From NCBI GenBank assembly GCA_025464925.1, contig JAODMS010000046.1:1-12627 (forward strand): a stretch of 12,627 nt of DNA, written 5' to 3'. Positions 7,064 through 12,209 of the stretch are shown here, piece by piece. The position numbers were made by a program, and so were the translations under genes. The notes under the pieces are model-generated. The model searched no databases. It had not been told where the DNA came from and saw only the letters and a program-made list of their open reading frames with translations. Position 1 is the first letter of the stretch. Every line of letters begins with the position of its first letter. This DNA is from Arthrobacter sp. GTDB taxonomy: Bacteria > Actinomycetota > Actinomycetes > Actinomycetales > Micrococcaceae.

Positions 7064-8011
7064 ATGATTGGTGAAAATGACCTCCATACTCTTTTGGCAA
7101 CTCTGCATCCGGAGCGTCGCGACGGCGAGTTCGTCTATGTCCTGTGGCCGCACGGCAAAGCGCTGGCCGAAGGAATAGCCGCTGCCGTCCGGGAAGCCGA
7201 GGGGCTGACCGTGGTGATGCCGCGGGCCGAAGCGGACAGCCTCGGGCTGTCCTATGACTTCGTCGGGGCGTGGATCACCCTCCAAGTGCGTTCCTCCCTG
7301 GAGGCAGTGGGCCTGACGGCCGCTGTCAGCGCCGCCTTGACCGAAGCCAAAATCAGCTGCAACGTGCTGGCCGGCTTCCACCATGATCACCTGCTGGTAC
7401 CCGTGGCCGACGCCGAGCGAACCGTGCAGGTCCTGCACGAGCTGGCCGCGGACAGCGGCCGGCTCCGGCCTGCACTGGAGCTGGTACTGCGCGGTGAACA
7501 GCCCGTGGACCGCCCGGCCATCCTCGCCCTCACCGCAGCCGCCTTTGCCGTCTCGCCCGTGACGGGCCTGCCCGTCACGGGCGAACCGGAGGAGGTCGAG
7601 CTGTTGCGCGGGCTCTGGGACTGTGAGGAATACCTGCCGGAGTTCAGTATTGTCGCGGAGCTTGACGGCGAGATCGTGGGGCATGTGATCAGCACCCGGG
7701 GCTGGGTGGGGGAGCTGGAACTCCTGGGCCTTGGCCCGATCGCCGTGGTGCCGCGGCTGCAGCGGCACGGCGTCGGCTCCGCGCTCCTGCAGGAGACGGT
7801 GGCCCGGGCGAATGACGCGGGGGAGCGGGGCATTGCGCTGCTGGGCGACCCGGAGTACTACTCCCGCTTCGGCTTCGTGCCCTCGACATCCCTAGGAGTG
7901 GAACCGCCTGATCCGGCCTGGGGCGGGCACTTCCAGCTGCTCCCGCTGGCCCTGTGGGCCGGGGGCGTGCACGGAACCTTCCGCTATGCAGGTCCGTTGA
8001 CTGGCCGTTAG
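7064..8011 (+). CDS. ACT-like domain fused to a GNAT-family N-acetyltransferase
   Basis: A 315-residue two-domain protein. Residues 1 to about 130 resemble the ACT_3/ACT_7 regulatory type: VYVLWPHGKALAEG, LTVVMPRAEADSLGLSYDF, then LTAAVSAALTEAKISCNVLAGFHHDHLLVPV. ACT domains of this type usually bind small ligands such as amino acids. Residues about 140-300 form a GNAT domain: DRPAILALTAAAF, the acetyl-CoA pyrophosphate loop QRHGVGSALLQETV (Q233-G238) and the YhbS-like GDPEYYSRFGF. I infer a ligand-regulated acetyltransferase; its substrate is unknown. The junction region includes SPVTGLPVTGE (164-174), encoded by a near-perfect palindrome. The gene is transcribed alone, from a leaderless-type promoter after the ndh terminator, and ends 31 bases before the tRNA. 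GNAT is certain; the ACT assignment is by pattern. Confidence 0.85.
   Translation: MIGENDLHTLLATLHPERRDGEFVYVLWPHGKALAEGIAAAVREAEGLTVVMPRAEADSLGLSYDFVGAWITLQVRSSLEAVGLTAAVSAALTEAKISCNVLAGFHHDHLLVPVADAERTVQVLHELAADSGRLRPALELVLRGEQPVDRPAILALTAAAFAVSPVTGLPVTGEPEEVELLRGLWDCEEYLPEFSIVAELDGEIVGHVISTRGWVGELELLGLGPIAVVPRLQRHGVGSALLQETVARANDAGERGIALLGDPEYYSRFGFVPSTSLGVEPPDPAWGGHFQLLPLALWAGGVHGTFRYAGPLTGR
7553..7584. repeat. 32-bp inverted repeat inside the GNAT gene
   Basis: TCGCCCGTGACGGGC (7553-7567) is followed after two bases (CT) by its exact reverse complement GCCCGTCACGGGCGA (7570-7584). Each half also contains a quasi-palindrome, CCCGT-N-ACGGG. It encodes SPVTGLPVTGE at the start of the GNAT domain. 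Such a strong hairpin inside a gene is unexpected; see findings. Confidence 0.9.
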
Positions 8012-8042
8012 CAGGGGCAGGACGGGATACCATGGACCGGGC

Positions 8043-8116
8043 GCCCCAGTAGCCCAATTGGCAGAGGCAGCGGACTTAAAATCCGCGTGTTGTGGGTTCG
8101 AGTCCCACCTGGGGCA
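8043..8116 (+). tRNA. tRNA-Leu(UAA)-like gene with a short variable loop
   Basis: The cloverleaf folds cleanly. Acceptor GCCCCAG (8043-8049) pairs all seven bases with CTGGGGC (8109-8115), with discriminator A8116. The D-arm has a 3-bp stem GCC/GGC (8052-8054, 8066-8068) and an 11-base loop containing GG. The anticodon stem GCGGA/TCCGC carries loop CTTAAAA, with anticodon TAA at 8077-8079, reading UUA. The variable loop is only GTGTT (8087-8091). The T-arm is GTGGG-TTCGAGT-CCCAC. The D-arm, anticodon loop and A73 are leucine-like, but normal tRNA-Leu has a long variable arm. CCA is not fully encoded (A-C-A follows). A TACCAT at 8028-8033 could be its -10, and TTGACT at 7997-8002 is too far away for a normal -35. 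The tRNA call is firm; charging by LeuRS is less so. Confidence 0.9.
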
Positions 8117-8161
8117 CATAGCGCGCTACTTGCCGTTCGGAAGCGGCGGCCATGCCAAGGT

Positions 8162-8188
8162 CCGGCGGGTCCCCGGGCTCGCCGCCGG
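8162..8188. terminator. Possible bidirectional hairpin between the tRNA and the hydrolase
   Basis: CCGGCGG (8162-8168) and CCGCCGG (8182-8188) are exact inverted arms with a 13-base spacer. It lies in the 125-base gap between the tRNA (+) and the stop of the convergent hydrolase (-), where a terminator is expected. There is no T-tract on either side. I see nothing else in this gap. Confidence 0.35.
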
Positions 8189-8241
8189 TGGCAATAGCTT
8201 GCGCAACTGCGCCAGGAGGAGCGAGGGCGCGGGCGCACAGT

Positions 8242-9051
8242 TCAGGCCCCGGCCTCTACACTCCGCCAGAAGGAGCTGACGCGGGCGTTCCATAGCTCGG
8301 GGACCTCCTGGAAGGGCTGATGAGCCTCACCCTCGAAAACTTCAAAGATGGAGCCGGGGATTGCTTGTGCGACAGCACTGCACAGCTCGGGACGGCTGGT
8401 CATGTCGCTGCCACCGGCAAGTACCAGCGTAGGAGCCGTGATTTCGGGAAGACGGTCCGTCGTATCGTGATCAACGAGGGCATCGATGAAGGCCTGTACG
8501 TCCTCGCTGCTCTGCTTGTGCGGAAAGGCCAGCACCTCCTCGATGATCCGGCCGACCGTCCCGTCATTGTGCGACCGGGGCGTGTAGATATCCAGGAAAA
8601 ACCCTTCAAGGAACGCCCGCTCGCTGGGCGCCACCTCGACCAGCCATCTGATGAAAAGCGCCCACGAACGGAGGTAGGAATCCATCACCGTCCAGGTGCT
8701 CTGCAGAACAAGGCTCCGCACCAGCCCGGGGTGCCGCAGCGCCAACTCCTGGGCGATGATACTTCCGCCGGAGAAGCCGGCGACATGGGCAGACGGTATG
8801 CGGTGCGACCGTAGGACCTCGGCTGCGTCATCCGCCAGCATCGCCACGGAGAGCGGTCCGCTCGGCGCGGTGGTCCGGCCGGCGCCTCGGTTGTCGAAGG
8901 CTGTCAGGCGGAAACGGTCGGCGAGACCGTTCAGCTGCGGCTGCCACGACTCCACAGTGTCGCCCAGGCCGCCGATCAGCAGAACATCCGGTCCTTCGCC
9001 GACCTGCTCGGCCCAGATCTCAACATTACCGGCCCGTACATGAGCTCCCAT
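8242..9051 (-). CDS. Alpha/beta-fold hydrolase
   Basis: A 269-residue cytosolic hydrolase with no signal peptide. The likely triad is S94 in the nucleophile elbow GFSGGS (92-97), D216 in GGSDMTSRPELC and H244 in GEAHQPFQEVP. LLIGGLGDTVESWQPQL (24-40) carries the oxyanion-hole segment, and DNRGAGRTTAP (53-63) follows the usual strand. The region from about 120 to 200 forms the variable cap, so substrate is not predictable; esterase, lactonase or haloperoxidase-like activities are all possible. The elbow has Gly-Gly after Ser rather than the common SMGG, which is ordinary variation. The start is the ATG at 9051, 21 bases after the stop of the DUF4383 gene, so the two probably form one transcript. 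No strong Shine-Dalgarno is seen beyond a G-rich stretch, so it may rely on coupling. Confidence 0.88.
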   Translation of the reverse strand: MGAHVRAGNVEIWAEQVGEGPDVLLIGGLGDTVESWQPQLNGLADRFRLTAFDNRGAGRTTAPSGPLSVAMLADDAAEVLRSHRIPSAHVAGFSGGSIIAQELALRHPGLVRSLVLQSTWTVMDSYLRSWALFIRWLVEVAPSERAFLEGFFLDIYTPRSHNDGTVGRIIEEVLAFPHKQSSEDVQAFIDALVDHDTTDRLPEITAPTLVLAGGSDMTSRPELCSAVAQAIPGSIFEVFEGEAHQPFQEVPELWNARVSSFWRSVEAGA

Positions 9052-9072
9052 GGCCCGCCCTCGGGCTTTCGG

Positions 9073-9546
9073 TCAGCGGCCCCGGGTGGCGGCGGTGGTG
9101 CGGTCCCGGCTGAGCAGGAAACCGGCGCCGATCATGACCACTCCCAGCAGCAGGTGCAGCCAGTTGTCGGCCGAATTGAGGGGAACAAAGTTGGCCGGCG
9201 AGTCCGTGTTGGCCGTGATGAGGCCGTAGATCCACAACACGAGATAGACAGCCCCGCCCCCGATGAGATAGTTCCGCGCCCCAGAGGCGGTGCGGGCCAT
9301 GAGGAGTCCGGCGACGCCGAACAGCAAGTGGACGATGTTGTGCAACACCGAGACCTGGAAGACCCCCAGTAGCAAAGCCGTGGACTGGTGGCCGGCGAGG
9401 CCTAGCGTCTCGTACTGCGCAGTGATGCCAGGAATGAAACCCAGAATGCCGACCAGGACGAACACCGCCCCGACGGCCATGGCGGCTTTCTGCAGGGTGG
9501 TACGTGGGCCGGTACCCCGCATGGACTGGGATGGTGAAGCGGTCAT
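9073..9546 (-). CDS. DUF4383 family four-helix membrane protein
   Basis: A small integral membrane protein of unknown function. I chose the ATG at 9546 (157 residues, MTASPSQSM...), with GGAGG at 9556-9552 five bases upstream; the frame is open further upstream but without family-like sequence. Four hydrophobic segments are visible: about 21-41 (AVFVLVGILGFIPGI), 56-84, 93-110 (YLIGGGAVYLVLWIYGLIT) and 128-146 (LHLLLGVVMIGAGFLLS). The conserved VLHNIVHLLFGVAGLLMAR in the second segment and NWLHLLLG in the fourth, each with a histidine in the membrane, are typical of the family. A short polar tail (SRDRTTAATRGR) follows the last helix. It is first in a two-gene unit with the hydrolase. A TATTAT at 9642-9637 on this strand may be its -10, but no -35 is apparent. 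Confidence 0.85.
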   Translation of the reverse strand: MTASPSQSMRGTGPRTTLQKAAMAVGAVFVLVGILGFIPGITAQYETLGLAGHQSTALLLGVFQVSVLHNIVHLLFGVAGLLMARTASGARNYLIGGGAVYLVLWIYGLITANTDSPANFVPLNSADNWLHLLLGVVMIGAGFLLSRDRTTAATRGR

Positions 9547-9790
9547 GGTGGCCTCCAGTGCTAAGGCGGACCCGGACCGGCAGCTGTTTTGCCGGACCTG
9601 TGATCCGATGCTCAACCTCAACCTGCGTACGGTTCAATAATAAGCAGGCTTAGTGTTGGTGCGCTAGCCCCGGCAGTATAATCCGGAACCTGGCTGGCGG
9701 GTCCGGCTCCGCCCGTGCGCCCAAGCTGCCGGGTCTGCCGGAGCGCGCACCGCGCGGCAGGTTTCCTCTATGCAACGACTGTTATAAGGA

Positions 9791-9806
9791 TGTGACCGTA
9801 GTCACT
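9791..9806. promoter_or_regulatory. CRP/GlxR-type binding site upstream of the liv binding-protein gene
   Basis: TGTGA-CCGTAG-TCACT matches the CRP/GlxR consensus TGTGA-N6-TCACA at 9 of 10 positions. Its centre is at about 9798.5. If TAGCTT (9829-9834) is the -10, the start would be near 9841 and the site would be centred near -42, the class II activator position, which would explain the absent -35. A repressor role cannot be excluded. Confidence 0.55.
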
Positions 9807-9841
9807 TATGCTGGCGCGGAATTTGCACTAGCTTGAAGTAA

Positions 9842-9857
9842 ATCAGGAACACCTGAT
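9842..9857. promoter_or_regulatory. Inverted repeat in the leader of the liv binding-protein gene
   Basis: ATCAGG-AACA-CCTGAT is an exact inverted repeat with 6-base arms, lying 35 bases before the ribosome-binding site GAGGAG (9892-9897). It could be an operator just downstream of the transcription start or a leader hairpin. I cannot assign a regulator. Confidence 0.4.
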
Positions 9858-9904
9858 CTTTCGCGTCAAAGGCCGTTCGCACCTTTAGATCGAGGAGACT
9901 GTAA

Positions 9905-11260
9905 ATGACTTCACTCCCCCAGGTGGCGCCGCGCATCGCTAAGCTAACCGCGCTTAGCATCGGCGTCGCCCTTCTGGCTACGGCCTGTGGCGGATCGCCC
10001 ACGCCGGCGTCGACAGGTACGGCTTCTGCCGCGGCCGCAGGCATCGCATGCCCGGCGCCGAGCGCCGGAGCCGGAGCCGGAGCAAGTCTGGCCACCGGAA
10101 ACACCGGGCCGGTTCCTGCTGCAACCACCATCACCGACACTGCCTTGAAGATCGGATCCCTCCTGCCGACCACGGGTTCGCTAGCGTTCCTTGGACCGCC
10201 CGAAATTGCGGGCGTCAACCTTGGCATCAAGGAAATCAACGACGCTGGCGGCGTGCTCGGCAAGCCTGTCGAGGTCATCCACCGCGACTCCGGTGATACG
10301 AAAACCGACATCGCCACGCAGTCCACCTCGGCACTGCTCGGCCAGGGGGTCAGCGCAATTGTGGGCGCAGCTTCCTCGGGTGTCTCCAAGACCGTGATCA
10401 ACCAGATCACCGGGGCCGGAGTCGTCCAGTTCTCACCGGCCAACACGTCCCCGGACTTCACGACCTGGGATGACAAGGGCCTGTACTGGCGCACCGCCCC
10501 CTCGGATGTGCTCCAGGGCAAGGTCCTCGGCAACTACATGGCCACCTGTGGGGCACAGACCGTGGGCATGATCGTACTGAACGACGCTTACGGAACCGGC
10601 CTCGCCCAGAACGTGAAGGCCGCGTTTGAATCGGCCGGCGGCAAGGTCGTTGCAGAAGAACTTTTCAACGAAGGTGATTCCCAGTTCAGCAGCCAGGTCG
10701 ACAAGGTCCTGGCAGCCAAGCCGGACGCCATTGCCCTGATCACCTTTGACCAGGCCAAGAGCATCGTTCCGCTGATGACGGGCAAGGGCGTCAAGCCCAC
10801 CCAGATGTTCCTGGTGGACGGCAACATGTCCGACTACAGCAAGGACTTCCAGGCAGGCACCTTGAAGGGCGCACAGGGCACCATCCCCGGCACCTTCGCC
10901 AAGGAGGACTTCAAGAAGAAACTGCTGGGTATCGATCCCGCGCTCAAGGATTACAGCTACGCAGGCGAGTCCTACGATGCAGTGAACATGGTCGCGCTGG
11001 CGGCCGAAGCCGCCAAGAGCACGAAGGGCACCGAGCTCGCCAAGCAGCTCAAGGCGGTTTCTGAATCCGGCGAGAAGTGCAGCACGTTCCCGTCCTGCAT
11101 CACGCTGCTCCGCAACGGCAAGGACATCGACTACGACGGCCAGTCCGGCCCCGTCACGTTCTCCGAAGCCGGTGACCCCACGGAAGCCTACATCGGCATC
11201 TACGAGTTCCAGGACAACAACACCTACAAGCCGTCCAAGGAAGAATTCGGCAAGCTGTAA
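9905..11260 (+). CDS. livK: Branched-chain amino-acid type ABC transporter substrate-binding lipoprotein
   Basis: Periplasmic-binding-protein-like receptor of the HAAT (Liv) family, anchored to the outer face of the membrane. It has 451 residues; GAGGAG at 9892-9897 sits seven bases before the ATG. The N-terminus is a lipoprotein signal, MTSLPQVAPRIAKL then TALSIGVALLATAC28, with C28 the likely lipidated residue. A low-complexity linker (about 29-75) follows, including an AGAGAG run encoded by three GCCGGA units (10064-10081). The binding domain (Peripla_BP_6 type) starts at about residue 80 with LKIGSLLPTTGSLAFLGPPE, then AGVNLGIKEINDAGGVLGKPVEV, VSAIVGAASSGVSKTVI and KPTQMFLVDGN. CSTFPSC near the end may form a disulfide. 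The ligand is not certain: related receptors bind Leu/Ile/Val, amides, urea or other amino acids. livF/livG converge on it. The symbol denotes family only. Confidence 0.9.
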   Translation: MTSLPQVAPRIAKLTALSIGVALLATACGGSPTPASTGTASAAAAGIACPAPSAGAGAGASLATGNTGPVPAATTITDTALKIGSLLPTTGSLAFLGPPEIAGVNLGIKEINDAGGVLGKPVEVIHRDSGDTKTDIATQSTSALLGQGVSAIVGAASSGVSKTVINQITGAGVVQFSPANTSPDFTTWDDKGLYWRTAPSDVLQGKVLGNYMATCGAQTVGMIVLNDAYGTGLAQNVKAAFESAGGKVVAEELFNEGDSQFSSQVDKVLAAKPDAIALITFDQAKSIVPLMTGKGVKPTQMFLVDGNMSDYSKDFQAGTLKGAQGTIPGTFAKEDFKKKLLGIDPALKDYSYAGESYDAVNMVALAAEAAKSTKGTELAKQLKAVSESGEKCSTFPSCITLLRNGKDIDYDGQSGPVTFSEAGDPTEAYIGIYEFQDNNTYKPSKEEFGKL

Positions 11261-11275
11261 GCCGTTCGCTCCTGA

Positions 11276-11320
11276 CAGACAGAAAGCCTCCGCCCACTCC
11301 GGACGGGGGCTTTCTGTCTG
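11276..11320 (+). terminator. Terminator after the liv binding-protein gene
   Basis: CAGACAGAAAGCCTCCG (11276-11292) pairs with CGGGGGCTTTCTGTCTG (11304-11320) over 17 positions with one G-U wobble and an 11-base loop. It lies 15 bases after the stop codon. T-rich sequence is inside the 3' arm (CTTTCTGTCTG) rather than after it. Confidence 0.85.
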
Positions 11321-11372
11321 CGCGGAGCGCGACGCCAGGCGGCCCGCTCAGGCCGGATCGGTTTCCCGGGAT

Positions 11373-11410
11373 GCAGAAGGGCCGCCACCGGCCGGTGGCG
11401 GCCCTTCTGC
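11373..11410 (-). terminator. 38-bp perfect palindrome, terminator of livF
   Basis: GCAGAAGGGCCGCCACCGG (11373-11391) is followed directly by its exact reverse complement (11392-11410). It starts 25 bases downstream of the livF stop on the minus strand, so it probably terminates the liv operon; being symmetric, it can act from both directions. No T-tract follows on either strand. Confidence 0.8.
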
Positions 11411-11435
11411 GCGGACGGCGAACCTTCCGGACGCC

Positions 11436-12209
11436 CTATTCGACGGTGTCGGCCAGCGTGCCCAGGTACAGCTGGATGACCTTGGGATCCTTCATGAGCT
11501 CCCGGCCGGTGCCGGTGTAGGCATCCTTGCCCTGGTCAAGGACATAACCGCGGTCGCAGATCTGCAGGCAGCGGCGCGCATTCTGCTCCACCATGATCAC
11601 GGAGACACCGGCCCGGTTGATCTCGTGGACCCGGAGAAAGGTCTCATCCTGCTTGACGGGGGAGAGGCCTGCGGACGGCTCATCGAGCAGCAGCACGGCC
11701 GGGTCCATCATCAGGGCGCGCCCCATGGCGACCATCTGGCGCTCGCCGCCGGAGAGCGAACCGGCCCGCTGGGCGCGCCGCTTGCCGAGTTCCGGGAACA
11801 GGCTGGTGACGAAGTCGAACCGCTCCGAAAAGTCCTTGGGCCGCTGGAACATGCCCATCTGCAGGTTTTCCTCGATGGTCAGGGTGGCGAACACGTTGTT
11901 GTTTTGCGGGACGAAGCCGACGCCCTTGCTGACGAGCTTGTTGGCCTTCAGCCCGGTGATGTCCTGGCCGCGGACCACAACGGAGCCCGAGTGGACCTTG
12001 ACCAGGCCGAACATCGCCTTTAACAGCGTTGACTTTCCCGCTCCGTTGGGTCCGATGATGCCGATCAGCTCACCCTTGCGGGCTTCGATGCTGCAGCCGT
12101 TGAGGATGTTGACGCCGGGGAGGTATCCGGCCACCAGGTTGGTGACCTTGACGACGGAATCCTCATCGTGCACGGGCTGTGCGGCGGGAGCCGCGCTGGT
12201 GGCGCTCAT
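11436..12209 (-). CDS. livF: Branched-chain amino-acid ABC transporter ATP-binding protein LivF
   Basis: Cytosolic ATPase that partners LivG to power a Liv-type importer. It has 257 residues. Walker A is GPNGAGKS (53-60), the Q-loop Q102 in FVPQNNN, signature LSGGE (152-156, followed by RQMVAMGRAL), Walker B VLLLDE (172-177) with the D-loop SAGLSP, and MVEQN (206-210) in the switch position, where LivF proteins typically have Gln instead of His. Residues 1-17 are a short extra N-terminus before VVKVTNLVAGY. The start ATG (12209) has AAGGA at 12220-12216 and overlaps the livG stop by an ATGA, so translation is coupled. Leu63, next to Walker A, is a rare TTA codon (12023-12021). The gene ends the operon at the palindrome 11373-11410 and converges on the binding-protein gene. 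Confidence 0.95.
   Translation of the reverse strand: MSATSAAPAAQPVHDEDSVVKVTNLVAGYLPGVNILNGCSIEARKGELIGIIGPNGAGKSTLLKAMFGLVKVHSGSVVVRGQDITGLKANKLVSKGVGFVPQNNNVFATLTIEENLQMGMFQRPKDFSERFDFVTSLFPELGKRRAQRAGSLSGGERQMVAMGRALMMDPAVLLLDEPSAGLSPVKQDETFLRVHEINRAGVSVIMVEQNARRCLQICDRGYVLDQGKDAYTGTGRELMKDPKVIQLYLGTLADTVE

Larger units (their letters stand above)
9547..9904. other. Divergent intergenic region between the DUF4383 gene and the liv binding-protein gene
   Basis: No gene is seen in these 358 bases. From left to right it holds: a possible -10 for DUF4383 (TATTAT, 9642-9637 on the minus strand); a perfect plus-strand TATAAT at 9677-9682 with TTGGTG at 9656-9661 (15-base spacer, short); CTGCCG at 9726-9731 and again at 9735-9740, either able to pair with CGGCAG at 9755-9760, the inner pairing being followed by GTTTCCTCT; a CRP-like box at 9791-9806; and an inverted repeat at 9842-9857. 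TAGCTT (9829-9834) is the -10 candidate closest to livK. None of the promoters has a strong -35. Confidence 0.6.

Noticed and set aside
8043..8241. tRNA 3' end as an attachment site of an integrated element
   Set aside because: No integrase gene and no second copy of the tRNA 3' end is visible in the window; the neighbouring genes look chromosomal.
11172..12023. Plus-strand open frame of 283 codons over the livK end and livF
   Set aside because: It crosses two strong terminator hairpins and is antisense to livF, whose motifs are all intact.
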